NCBI GenBank assembly: GCA_050485365.1
Contig: JBJHBH010000005.1
Span: forward strand, 1-64,000
From: JARFUG01 sp050485365
GTDB lineage: Bacteria > Desulfobacterota > Desulfuromonadia > Desulfuromonadales > JACZKF01
Direction: 5' to 3'
Length of the DNA stretch: 64,000 nucleotides
Notes under the pieces: model-generated
Databases searched by the model: none
The model's input: only the letters and a program-made list of their open reading frames with translations
Told to the model about the DNA's origin: nothing
Shown: in pieces, positions 8,678-16,334 of the stretch
Layout: the number at the start of each line of letters is the position of its first letter
How positions within the stretch are numbered: the stretch's first letter is position 1
Made by a program: the position numbers and the translations under genes

Positions 8678-8914
8678 TCACGTCGGCGCCTCGAACAAGG
8701 TCAGCTCCCAGGACCCCGACGCCGTGTCGTGCCGCAGCAGATAGAGCGCCCCGTCGTCGCCGCGCACCTTGAAATAGCGGTGGTCGGGGGAGAGCCACCG
8801 ATCGAGAACGTCGCGGATCTCGATGCGCCGCCCTCCCAGGCGGAAGCGCCGCGGCGTCTCCTCCCCCCGGTATCCGGCGTAGCACTCCACCTCGATCCGG
8901 AACCGTTCGCTCAT
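8678..8914 (-). CDS. Small conserved hypothetical protein (DUF6504-like)
   Basis: A 78-residue soluble protein, basic and rich in Arg and aromatic residues, with the pattern PRRFRLGGRRIEIRDVLDRW then YFKVRGDDGALYLLRHD, suggesting a small all-beta fold. It resembles DUF6504 proteins in this layout (recognition from memory). It converges on the zinc-ribbon gene, ending only 12 bp from it. Function unknown. Confidence 0.65.
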   Translation of the reverse strand: MSERFRIEVECYAGYRGEETPRRFRLGGRRIEIRDVLDRWLSPDHRYFKVRGDDGALYLLRHDTASGSWELTLFEAPT

Positions 8915-8994
8915 GAGCTTCGCCCTTTCAGCCGTCGTCCCACGCCTTCCTCTCTGAAACTTACCCCAACCCCTGCCGGGGACAACCGTCTCGA

Positions 8995-9023
8995 TTGTGA
9001 CGCGCCTCTCTCCTTGCTAAACT
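8995..9023 (+). promoter_or_regulatory. Sigma70-like promoter before the M48 peptidase gene
   Basis: TTGTGA at 8995-9000, a 17-bp spacer and TAAACT at 9018-9023, 30 bp before the ATG at 9053. Confidence 0.5.
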
Positions 9024-9052
9024 AGAGAAAGACCCGTCGGAAGGAGAGACTC

Positions 9053-9859
9053 ATGCGACGCACGATATACGCCGTTTCGGCCGCCTTCATCCTTTTGCCG
9101 GCGCTGCTGCTTTCATCCTGCGCCACGGTGCCGATCACCGGGCGCGAGCAGCTGCGCCTCGTCCCCGAGGAGACCCTGCTCTCCACGAGCCGACAGCAAT
9201 ACAGCCAGATGATGGACGAGGTCGAGACGATCGAGGGGACGGCCGAAGCCCGCATGGTGCAGGAGGTCGGGACGCGCATCGCCACCGCCGTCGAGCAGTT
9301 TCTTCAGGAGCACGGCCGCAGCGAGCGCTTCGAGTGGGAATTCAACCTGGTCGACAGCCCCGAGATGAACGCCTGGGCCATGCCGGGCGGGAAGATCGCA
9401 ATCTACCGCGGCCTGCTGCAGGTCACCGACACCCCGCCGCGCCTGGCGGCGGTGATGGGGCACGAGGTGGCGCACGTGGTGGCGGGGCACGGCAGCGAGC
9501 GCCTCAGCCAGGGGCTCCTCACCCAATTCGGGGGGATGGCCCTTTCGGCCGCGCTGTCGAACCGCCCCGAGGCGACGCGCGCCCTGTGGATGCAGGCCTA
9601 CGGGCTCGGCGCGCAGGTCGGCGTCATGCTCCCCTACAGCCGACTTCACGAGCGCGAAGCCGACCGTCTCGGCATGATCTTCATGGCCATGGCGGGCTAC
9701 GACCCACACGCCGCTCTCGACGTCTGGATGCGGATGGCCGAGCGGGGGAGCGGCCCCGGCGTGCCGGCCTTTCTGAGCACCCATCCGACCGACGAGCAAC
9801 GCATCCGGGACATCCGCTCCTACCTCCCCGAGGCCCTGCAGTACTATCGTCCCCGCTGA
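9053..9859 (+). CDS. M48 family metallopeptidase lipoprotein (LoiP/YggG-like)
   Basis: A 268-residue periplasmic zinc protease. The signal peptide ends in a lipobox, LLSSC, with lipidated Cys23; no Asp follows it, so outer-membrane sorting is likely. The zinc site is HEVAH (His137, Glu138, His141) with the third ligand Glu202 in HEREADRLG. The family has small stress-linked peptidases that act on misfolded envelope proteins. GGAAGGAGAG precedes the ATG. It has its own promoter and a strong terminator 20 bp after the stop, so it is probably monocistronic. Confidence 0.93.
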   Translation: MRRTIYAVSAAFILLPALLLSSCATVPITGREQLRLVPEETLLSTSRQQYSQMMDEVETIEGTAEARMVQEVGTRIATAVEQFLQEHGRSERFEWEFNLVDSPEMNAWAMPGGKIAIYRGLLQVTDTPPRLAAVMGHEVAHVVAGHGSERLSQGLLTQFGGMALSAALSNRPEATRALWMQAYGLGAQVGVMLPYSRLHEREADRLGMIFMAMAGYDPHAALDVWMRMAERGSGPGVPAFLSTHPTDEQRIRDIRSYLPEALQYYRPR

Positions 9860-9879
9860 CTCTCAACGCATCGAACGAC

Positions 9880-9908
9880 GAAAGCCCCGCCGTCAGGCGG
9901 GGCTTTCG
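9880..9908. terminator. Strong symmetric terminator hairpin after the M48 gene
   Basis: GAAAGCCCCGCC/GGCGGGGCTTTC with a 4-base loop. The T run is short, but A and T flanks on both sides would allow action on either strand between convergent genes. Confidence 0.8.
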
Positions 9909-9911
9909 TAA

Positions 9912-10246
9912 TGGGGACATCGGCACGGCAACGGTCAGCTTCACGCCAATCCGGTCCGAACACGTCTCTTGTCTCTCGCCAATCGATCTCCTTCGCTCCT
10001 TAACGGGCCGAAGAAGGAATTGGCGTCGCATCGATCGGTTCGTCGGATGGGGAGAGAAGACTCCCGACGTTAGACCGCGCAATGCCGATGCCTTTGCGAT
10101 ATGGGGGATGCGGACCGGCTCTTCGGCAACCCGCGTCGGCCCTGCAACACTTTTACCGACCGGGGATGCGCCTTTGTCGTCGTTGTGCCGTGCACATCGT
10201 CGAAGAGGGTACTTTCCGCATCCTTTTCAAAGATCTCTTCGTATTT
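9912..10246. other. 335-bp convergent intergenic region
   Basis: No gene is supported here. It holds one imperfect hairpin at 9977-10025, with arms CGCCAAT/ATTGGCG and CTCCTTCG/CGAAGAAG around TCCTTAACGGG. It lies between the ends of the M48 and NlpC/P60 genes, so a promoter for either is not expected. Confidence 0.5.
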
Positions 10247-10849
10247 TCAGTATAGCGCGACTTCGTCCCGGTGCAACGGGACGAACCCCGGAATCGGACG
10301 CCCGGCGCCGACGAAGCGCGCCCGCCAGTAGGGGTCGCTCAGCGAATCGTAGGTGACCAGGCGTCCGCGGGAGGGAGCGTGAATGAAGCGGTCCGGTTCG
10401 ACGTAGATGCCGACGTGCGAGATCCCGCTTCGAGCGATGCGAAAAAAGAGGAGGTCGCCGGGCTGAAGCTCCTTGGCGGAGACCCGGCTGAGAGCGCCGT
10501 ACTGCTCGCGCGAGGACCGGGGGAGCTCGACACCGACCTGGCGAAAGACGTACTGGACCAGGCCGCTGCAGTCGAAGCCGCCGGGACGGTTCCCCCCCGG
10601 CTGATAGGGGGTGCCGATCAGCGATCGGGCAACCTGCAGGGCGCGCTCGATGACGCAAGGCTCCAGCAGCCGCAAAAGCCCCTCTTCGTCGAGATCCAGC
10701 GGCTGCGTCGGCGATGAGAAAACAGCCTCGTCGGTCTCAAGGAGCGGGGCGGGGCTCTCGGCTCCGGGATCGGAAGACGCCGGAGTCGCCCACCCCGCCA
10801 CGAGGGCGGCGATCCCCACGAGCGCCATGCGCAGGTTGGATGTTTTCAT
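10247..10849 (-). CDS. Exported NlpC/P60 peptidoglycan endopeptidase
   Basis: A 200-residue protein with an N-terminal signal peptide (LRMALVGIAALVAGWATPASS, cleavage near residue 26) and an NlpC/P60 domain (about 65-195). The catalytic triad is visible: Cys94 in FDCSGLV, His145 in SHVGIY and His157 in FIHAPS. Such enzymes cut peptide stems of the cell wall. The length is that of a single-domain enzyme with no extra SH3 or LysM domain. The gene upstream (10918, same strand, 68 bp away) encodes another exported protein, so the two may be co-transcribed. Confidence 0.92.
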   Translation of the reverse strand: MKTSNLRMALVGIAALVAGWATPASSDPGAESPAPLLETDEAVFSSPTQPLDLDEEGLLRLLEPCVIERALQVARSLIGTPYQPGGNRPGGFDCSGLVQYVFRQVGVELPRSSREQYGALSRVSAKELQPGDLLFFRIARSGISHVGIYVEPDRFIHAPSRGRLVTYDSLSDPYWRARFVGAGRPIPGFVPLHRDEVALY

Positions 10850-10917
10850 CGGACGAGATCCTCCTGGGATGAAATTTCAGGAGCATACACCGATTCGAGA
10901 GCGAATTCCAGCTCCCC

Positions 10918-11331
10918 CTATCTCCCTCTTCCCCGGCCCTTGTCGGACCCATCCCGGCTCCATCCGAGATTCCCCTGGCGCAGGGCGTGAAAATCGGCGG
11001 AACCCGGCTTGATGCCCAGACTCTTGGCGATCTCCCCCCACCCCTGCCCCTTGCCGGAGCGGTACTCGCGCAGGACGACTTCGACCGGCCTGCCTGTGCG
11101 CTCTCCGAGCCAAAGGACGAGGAACGCCTCGGCTGGAGAGTCGACCGAGCGCAGGACCAGGTCGACGGCGGGACCGGAGGTGCCGAAGCGCACGCCGAGG
11201 TCGGCCTTGTACCCCCCGATGTCGGCGCCGGCGCTGATGTTGACATCGCGGATGAAGAGATTCAGGTCGGCGTGGGCCAACCCAGCGGTGAGTAAAACGA
11301 ACATGAGAGCGGCGAGCAGTTTGAAACGCAT
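10918..11331 (-). CDS. Small exported protein of unknown function
   Basis: 137 residues. A clear signal peptide (FKLLAALMFVLLTAGLAHA, cleavage after about residue 21) is followed by a beta-rich region and a short helical motif GKGQGWGEIAKSLGIKPGS. The C-terminus SDKGRGRGR is basic. The GKGQGWGxIAKxLGIKPGS stretch is seen in deltaproteobacterial exported proteins of unknown role (from memory). AAGGAGGATC precedes the ATG. It is followed on the same strand by the NlpC/P60 gene. Confidence 0.7.
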   Translation of the reverse strand: MRFKLLAALMFVLLTAGLAHADLNLFIRDVNISAGADIGGYKADLGVRFGTSGPAVDLVLRSVDSPAEAFLVLWLGERTGRPVEVVLREYRSGKGQGWGEIAKSLGIKPGSADFHALRQGNLGWSRDGSDKGRGRGR

Positions 11332-11912
11332 GGGTAGATCCTCCTTGGTCAGTTACAAGCAATAAGTCAGCAACGCCCTTCACCCCCTCCTGGATCCGGG
11401 GGTTGGTGGTCGAGCTGATTTTTGCAAGGGGCAAGCCAAGGCGCCGCAGGGATTGAAGTCGGGGGATGAGCGGGAGCGCGGGCGGGGCCTAGACGAAAAA
11501 GTGAGGGAAAAAGCCTGCCGTAATGCCCATTTTCGTTAGTGTTAAAAACCTAAGTTGTTGACATTAATACAACTGAAGGGGTAAAAGGGAAGACCGGATT
11601 GTTTTTCGCACCAGGGGGGGGAATGAGGGCAGGGCCGGGATGGACAAAGCAAGCTACGCCGCCGAATCAGCCGAAATGAGCTGGTCGGCGGCGTTTTGTT
11701 GTTTTTCGAGGTGAAATTTGGGGGACATTGTAATCGGGATCGGGATCGGGATCGAAAAGAAAGGATACTCGGACCTTTCGGATGAAAATGGAAAAATCCG
11801 TGTACGTTGGGGATTGTCAATGTGTAGATTTGACACTCCGCCATATGAAAAACGACCGCTACGGCGTTAGGAACAAATCGTTACGACAAATTGAGAATCG
11901 AGGAGAGTTGAA
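11332..11912. other. 581-bp divergent intergenic region at the edge of an AT-rich island
   Basis: The base composition shifts here from the high GC of the left side to AT-rich DNA. It contains a palindromic AGTTGT-ACAACT around TTGACA (11558-11563), a terminator-like hairpin (11656-11706) and four tandem ATCGGG-type hexamers near 11732-11756. No coding gene is convincing. Confidence 0.5.
11656..11706 (+). terminator. Terminator-like hairpin with T-rich tail
   Basis: CGCCGCCGA (11657-11665) pairs with TCGGCGGCG (11685-11693), followed by TTTTGTTGTTTTT. No gene ends just upstream on the plus strand, so it may end a small RNA or be a relic marking the junction of the island. Confidence 0.6.
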
Positions 11913-12308
11913 TTGAGATGTCAAAATATTTTAAATGGTGGCCTGACAACATTGACTATTGTAATAATGTCATTCTTTGCTCTCCAGGTTAATGCACTTG
12001 CGGATGAATCCCTGTATAAGCTATTTGATCAAATCCATGAACTTGATTCAAATAAAAAAAATGAAGGTGGATTTGGCCTTGTAGATGCTAGCAGTGAAGA
12101 GTTGTTTTTTGATGAGGTGCTCGACAAGATACAGTCAAATTGTGATGGTAGGTTGGGTGTTGATTATTTAAACTGTTGGTCCGATTTTTCTCCAAAGAAA
12201 TGTAAAGGTCTTGTGTTCATTAAAGACAAATCTTCATGGGCAAGATGTGTATATTCCTGTGCTAATGCCGGTTTTTTCAGTAAGTGGCTTGGTGAATGCT
12301 CAAATTAG
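11913..12308 (+). CDS. Exported cysteine-rich protein of unknown function
   Basis: 131 residues from a TTG start at 11913, chosen because AGGAGAG at 11901-11907 is well placed. A hydrophobic signal sequence (TLTIVIMSFFALQVNALA) is followed by an acidic helical region and a C-terminal part with six cysteines (in NCDG, NCWS, KKCKG, ARCVY, YSCAN and GECSN), which would suit disulfide bonds in the periplasm. No family is recognised. It is AT-rich, unlike its flanks, and is the first gene of a three-gene run with the J-domain and cyclase-like genes. Confidence 0.65.
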   Translation: MRCQNILNGGLTTLTIVIMSFFALQVNALADESLYKLFDQIHELDSNKKNEGGFGLVDASSEELFFDEVLDKIQSNCDGRLGVDYLNCWSDFSPKKCKGLVFIKDKSSWARCVYSCANAGFFSKWLGECSN

Positions 12309-12348
12309 CTTTAAAGGTCTGATTTTTTGCATCATAAGGGGACAAAAA

Positions 12349-12906
12349 ATGAAAACGCACTATGATACCCTTCAGGTTCTGGAGAGTGCAAGTCCAGAGG
12401 TAATTAAGGGTGCCTATAAATTTTTGTTGAGGAAATGGCATCCAGATAAAAATCCGAACCAAAAGGAAGAGGCTGAGAGGATCGCAAGAGTTCTTAATCA
12501 AGCTTATTTCGTGTTGTCTGACTCTGAAAGACGCACAGAGTATGATTTGTGGTTGAAAGCACAGCGATATAAACAAACCCAAGCAAAGAAAAACTATTAC
12601 CGGCAGGCGCAGTCCAGTACGTCCAAGTCAAAGAATAGTGATGACTTTATCTTCAATAAGTCTAGTCCTCAGCCGCAGCCTTGGTTTCAGCTGCCAGCGC
12701 ACATGGCCGGGAGAATAGGTTTGGGATTGGCCATAATTGCTATAACCCTAGGAATTGTTGCGGTGTTGGCATTTTCTGCACTCTTCCTGACTGAACCTAG
12801 TTCCTTTTTTAGGCCACTTGCTGCATTCCTATCAACAGCCATTGTGCTTATGGGAATGTGTATTGGATTATATATCGCTAGAGATACTTCAAGTTATAAA
12901 AATTGA
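12349..12906 (+). CDS. J-domain protein with C-terminal membrane hairpin
   Basis: 185 residues. An N-terminal J domain (about 3-66) has the HPD motif at 31-33 (KWHPDKNP), which in the family stimulates Hsp70 ATPase activity. A Lys/Gln/Ser-rich linker follows, then two transmembrane helices (about 122-145 and 155-175). There is no Gly/Phe or zinc-finger domain, so it is a class III J protein that would place DnaK at the membrane. The ATG at 12349 is preferred over earlier starts because AGGGGAC lies just before it. AT-rich, 40 bp after the exported Cys-rich gene and 37 bp before the cyclase-like gene. Confidence 0.82.
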   Translation: MKTHYDTLQVLESASPEVIKGAYKFLLRKWHPDKNPNQKEEAERIARVLNQAYFVLSDSERRTEYDLWLKAQRYKQTQAKKNYYRQAQSSTSKSKNSDDFIFNKSSPQPQPWFQLPAHMAGRIGLGLAIIAITLGIVAVLAFSALFLTEPSSFFRPLAAFLSTAIVLMGMCIGLYIARDTSSYKN

Positions 12907-12943
12907 TCTTTTTGCTTCTTGGATAAGACATAGAGAGAGCCAA

Positions 12944-13759
12944 ATGAACTACTCTTACGAAGATCGCTACTGCCTATTTCTGGACATCTTAGGGTTCCAG
13001 TCACTTGTTAATTCAAGTGCAAACTTCAAAAAAGTCGACTCTGAAGCTATGTCTTTGGATTCGATTATATCGGCAATTAAACAGATAGAAGAAGGTGTCA
13101 ACTACAAAGATGCTGTTGAGGTTTTTGGTAAAATGAAACCAACATCCAGAAAGGTTTCACAGTTCTCAGATTCTATCATTGTTTCATACAAGAAAAATGA
13201 GCCATATGGTGCGGGAATTACCAGCGTCATTATGGACGTCCACCGAATTCAACTTGAAATGACTGCACGGGGGATACTTCTTAGGGGGGCGATTACTGTG
13301 GGGCCCCTTTTTCATGACGGTTCATTTGTTCTAGGTCCGGCACTTAATGAAGCAGTCGCATTAGAGAAATTGGCTGCTTATCCAAGGGTAATACTTGATG
13401 AGAAAATTCTCGAAGCGGCAGGTCTGAAAAAAGGCGAGACGCCTGATCATGAAAGGACCATCAGTTCAATGGTATCCGAGGACTTTGATGGGACATTCTT
13501 TATCGACTACTTTAATGTTGTGCCGGATGACTTTTTTGATGATTGGTATGATTTATATGAATATTTGACTAGACTACGCAAGGTCGTTAAGGGGCTCTCA
13601 TGTGGGAGGGGTCTGAGTATAAAAATGAAGCATTCTTGGATGCGAGCGAAATTCAATACCATGGCCAAGAAGTTGGAAGATCAAAAATACCAGAGTATCG
13701 GGTCCAACATGATTCCAGAAGGCGATCAACCCCTTTTCTCAGAGCTAAAGCCGTTTTGA
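12944..13759 (+). CDS. Divergent class III nucleotide cyclase-like protein
   Basis: 271 residues, soluble. The class III cyclase core is recognisable: LFLDILGFQ with a first metal Asp (Asp14), QFSDSIIVSY with a second (Asp76), then RGAITVGPLFHDG and GPALNEAVALEKLA, where Asn135 matches the Asn of the family VNxAARL motif but the Arg position is not kept. No sensor domain is present. Stand-alone cyclase-like proteins of this type include the Pycsar antiphage cyclases, but no typical Pycsar effector adjoins, and the substrate cannot be predicted. GAGAGAG precedes the ATG. Third gene of the AT-rich run. Confidence 0.65.
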   Translation: MNYSYEDRYCLFLDILGFQSLVNSSANFKKVDSEAMSLDSIISAIKQIEEGVNYKDAVEVFGKMKPTSRKVSQFSDSIIVSYKKNEPYGAGITSVIMDVHRIQLEMTARGILLRGAITVGPLFHDGSFVLGPALNEAVALEKLAAYPRVILDEKILEAAGLKKGETPDHERTISSMVSEDFDGTFFIDYFNVVPDDFFDDWYDLYEYLTRLRKVVKGLSCGRGLSIKMKHSWMRAKFNTMAKKLEDQKYQSIGSNMIPEGDQPLFSELKPF

Positions 13760-13920
13760 GTGCTTTGCTTAGGCCTCCCCGGCTCCCCGGGGGCGGACCG
13801 AGATAAGAGAAAGGAGGAGCGCCCATACGAAAAGTTTCTTCGCCCAATTTCATGGATCTGTGTGCGTCCTCATCCCCGAAAAAGTCATTGTTGCACCACC
13901 TGTCTCCCGGTGATACTCTT

Positions 13921-13944
13921 GGATGTACGATAGGAGGTACATCC
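13921..13944 (+). promoter_or_regulatory. Inverted repeat enclosing the antitoxin ribosome binding site
   Basis: GGATGTAC and GTACATCC (8-bp perfect arms) flank GATAGGAG, which contains the ribosome binding site of the antitoxin gene, whose ATG is at 13946. It could be the antitoxin operator, an RNA hairpin exposing or hiding the ribosome binding site, or both. Confidence 0.6.
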
Positions 13945-13945
13945 A

Positions 13946-14221
13946 ATGCCGAAACCACCGAAAATTATCCCTATCTCAGATCTCCGCCAGGACGTCAGCG
14001 GTGTCATAAAGCGTATATCCACTTCCCGCGAGCCCCTTTTCATCACACAGCGCGGAAGAGCCGCTGCCGTAATGGTCAGCATGAAAGAGTATGAAAATGC
14101 GCAGCACGAACTCGAGATTCTGCGTTTGCTTGCTCGCGGCGAGAAGGAGATCGAGGCCGGGGCCGGCTTCAGCTTGGAAGAGGTAATGGCCGAAGCCGAT
14201 GCCTTGCTCGAACAAGAATGA
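13946..14221 (+). CDS. Phd/YefM family antitoxin
   Basis: 91 residues. The N-terminal DNA-binding region has the family pattern IIPISDLRQDVSGVIKRI and then PLFITQRGRAAAVMVSMKEYE, and the C-terminal acidic helix (EEVMAEADALLEQE) would wrap the toxin. The ATG follows TAGGAGG inside an inverted repeat, which suggests autoregulation. It overlaps the toxin gene by 4 bp (ATGA), the usual arrangement. Its GC content is nearer the chromosome than the AT-rich island just upstream. Confidence 0.92.
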   Translation: MPKPPKIIPISDLRQDVSGVIKRISTSREPLFITQRGRAAAVMVSMKEYENAQHELEILRLLARGEKEIEAGAGFSLEEVMAEADALLEQE

Positions 14222-14523
14222 AGATCGTTTTTACCCCAACAGCCCGCGATCAGTTTCTGAAAGCATTAGCCTATATCCGCCGCGACAAAACGTCAGCGGC
14301 GATTTCTTTTCGGCAAAAGGCTGAGAAGGTTCTCTTGCGCCTCCGCGACCATCCCGAATCTGGGCGGACCCTTCCGGAGTTTCCAGACATTCACTTTCGT
14401 GAGGTCATCGTTACACCCTATCGGTTTTTCTACCGGGTTAAAGATAATATCGTCTGGATTGTGGCCGTATGGCACGGCGCACAGATCCCCGAAAAGCCAT
14501 CAGATGAATCGGGCAATCAATAA
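14218..14523 (+). CDS. RelE/ParE family toxin
   Basis: 101 residues with the RelE/ParE fold pattern: MKIVFTPTARDQFLKALAYI, an Arg-rich helix (LLRLRDHPESGRTLPEF), REVIVTPYRFFYRVKDNIVWIVAVWHGAQ. Family members either cut mRNA at the ribosome or poison gyrase; the sequence does not settle which. The start codon overlaps the antitoxin stop (ATGA), so expression is translationally coupled. Confidence 0.92.
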   Translation: MKIVFTPTARDQFLKALAYIRRDKTSAAISFRQKAEKVLLRLRDHPESGRTLPEFPDIHFREVIVTPYRFFYRVKDNIVWIVAVWHGAQIPEKPSDESGNQ

Positions 14524-14675
14524 GAAACGACCACACCTACTCCCTCCGGTGCCCGGACCAAAATAAGTCCCTGAGACTCAGCTGGAATCCTACGAAGTCC
14601 CCCCCCTTTAAAAAAGCTATGGCCCGATTTTCATGGGTGAAATCCGTGCTTATCCGCCGCAAGGGAGCCGTTGAT

Positions 14676-15422
14676 ATGAGAAGATTTCTCGTCGCCTTTT
14701 CGCTCGTCTTGTTTGTCGTCGCAGCTCATGCCTCTCCCTTCGACCCATCCGCGCAGGAAGCGGTCATTGAAGTGCGGGGGGATGCGGTGCTCTATGTGGG
14801 GGCGATCTCTGAGCTGAACATCGAGCGATTCATGGAGGTGGTCCAGGGGAAGGAGATCTCGGTCCTCACGATCTCGTCGGGGGGCGGCGAGATCAACGCA
14901 GGGATGACCATGGGAGAGTGGGTCTTCGGCAACGGCGTCGACGTCGTGGTCGAGCGCATGTGCATGTCGTCGTGCGCCAACTACGTCTTCACGGCCGGGC
15001 GCCGCAAGACGATCAACCCCGGCTCCATCGTGGCGTGGCACGGCAACATCCTCCAGAAAACGGGGCTTTCTGAAGACGAGGTGCGCGCCGCGACACTGGA
15101 AATGCTCGATCGACTGCCGCAGAACGAGAAGGAGAAGATCGACCGGGAAGTCGTGATCGCGCAGACCCTCGATCAGGCGCGGGACTATCAGCGCAGGAGC
15201 GTGGAGAGGCAAGACGCCTTCTTCGCCAGGATCGGGGTGGACGAATATATCTGCCGCGTCGGGAACGAGGAGTACGGGGCCGACGATTTCTTCCTCCTCG
15301 CACCGAAGGACATGGCGCGATTCGGTCTCACTGGCGTCAGGGCTCCGCACGATTACGACATGACCGACCTGACCCCTTTTCGCAATAAGGGAAAAAGCAT
15401 CGAATTCATCCGACTCGATTAG
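14676..15422 (+). CDS. Exported ClpP-like serine protease-fold protein
   Basis: 248 residues with a signal peptide (FLVAFSLVLFVVAAHA). The body looks like the ClpP/crotonase fold: SSGGGEINAGMTMGEWV is the oxyanion strand region, MCMSSCANYVFTAG carries the Ser at the nucleophile position, and IVAWHGN supplies a possible catalytic His. Proteins with this SSCANYVF signature are common and exported in Proteobacteria but poorly studied. AAGGGAG at 14661-14667 supports the ATG. The mature region has few cysteines; the pair near the Ser may form a disulfide. Whether it is an active protease is not known. Confidence 0.72.
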   Translation: MRRFLVAFSLVLFVVAAHASPFDPSAQEAVIEVRGDAVLYVGAISELNIERFMEVVQGKEISVLTISSGGGEINAGMTMGEWVFGNGVDVVVERMCMSSCANYVFTAGRRKTINPGSIVAWHGNILQKTGLSEDEVRAATLEMLDRLPQNEKEKIDREVVIAQTLDQARDYQRRSVERQDAFFARIGVDEYICRVGNEEYGADDFFLLAPKDMARFGLTGVRAPHDYDMTDLTPFRNKGKSIEFIRLD

Positions 15423-15591
15423 GTCGGCTCGGACTTGGAAACGAGGAGAATCCGGAAAATCCCCCCTTTTTCCTGAAAGACCGATAATCTTAGGTATCCT
15501 TACTTCTCATGCCGATGGCGGACTTTCGCAATAATGGCAAGCGGGAGCCCGCTCACCGTCGCAAACCCGAATGCCTGGAAGGGTGGGATCT

Positions 15592-16269
15592 ATGGCGAAT
15601 GGGGTGTGGGATGCCGATCTGTTCCGTTCGCGGCTGAGCGCATCGATCGGCTCGGTGCTCGATGAACCCTGCGATGCCGAAGGGTTGAGGGAGGCGGTCG
15701 CCGCAAGCGCGCAGGCGGCCGAGAGGGTCTGCGGCGGTAGGCCCTCGGCGTGCGGCGCGGGGTGTCCCCACTGCTGCGTTCTGAACGTCTCGGTTCTCCT
15801 TCCAGAAGTGATGATCATCGCCGGGTGGCTGAGGGGGCACCTCCCGGAAGAGGAGTGGGCCGCCATGCACGAGCGCATCGCCGCCCACCGCAGCCGGGTG
15901 CGCTGGATGGACGACGAGGAGCGCATCTTCGCCGGTGTGCGGTGCCCGTTTCTCGACGAGGCCGGCTCCTGCATCATCCACCCGGTGCGGCCCCTGGCGT
16001 GTCGCGGGGCGGCGTCCCTCGACAGCAACGCCTGCCGGGATGCCTTCAGGCCGTTCGACCCCTACGCCGAGCGCCTCGTCCCCGCCGACCTGCTGCGCCG
16101 ATCGGCCTACGATGCGGCCTTCACGGCGCTGGCCGATGTGCTCCTGTCGCATCGGCTCGACGATCGCAGCATCGAGCTGAGCGGCGGCGTTCTGGCGTTT
16201 CAGCGGCAGCCGGAATTGATCGCATCGTATCTGAGGGGCGAGCGGCTTCCAGGTGAGATCTGGGAGTAG
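15592..16269 (+). CDS. YkgJ-family cysteine cluster protein
   Basis: 225 residues. The metal-binding cluster is CGAGCPHCC (CxxxCxxCC) followed by CPFLDEAGSCIIHPVRPLACR, the pattern of the YkgJ/zinc- or iron-chelating family (putative Fe-S or zinc proteins). The ATG at 15592 is preferred because GGGTGGGA lies just before it; an in-frame ATG at 15571 is an alternative adding seven residues. The region after the cluster is helical. The function of the family is not established. Confidence 0.85.
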   Translation: MANGVWDADLFRSRLSASIGSVLDEPCDAEGLREAVAASAQAAERVCGGRPSACGAGCPHCCVLNVSVLLPEVMIIAGWLRGHLPEEEWAAMHERIAAHRSRVRWMDDEERIFAGVRCPFLDEAGSCIIHPVRPLACRGAASLDSNACRDAFRPFDPYAERLVPADLLRRSAYDAAFTALADVLLSHRLDDRSIELSGGVLAFQRQPELIASYLRGERLPGEIWE

Positions 16270-16334
16270 CGCCTGCGGACCTGGTGGGGGCGAGGGTGGT
16301 TTTTTTGTTCATCTGAATTTGCGAGGGAGGCACC

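Noticed and set aside
6702..8885. A 727-codon minus-strand open frame over the YihY and zinc-ribbon genes
   Set aside because: Arg-, Gly- and Ala-rich shadow crossing two well supported genes.
11656..11760. A CRISPR array or phage attachment site from the short ATCGGG repeats and hairpin
   Set aside because: Only four 6-bp units with no spacers, and no direct repeats flank the island.
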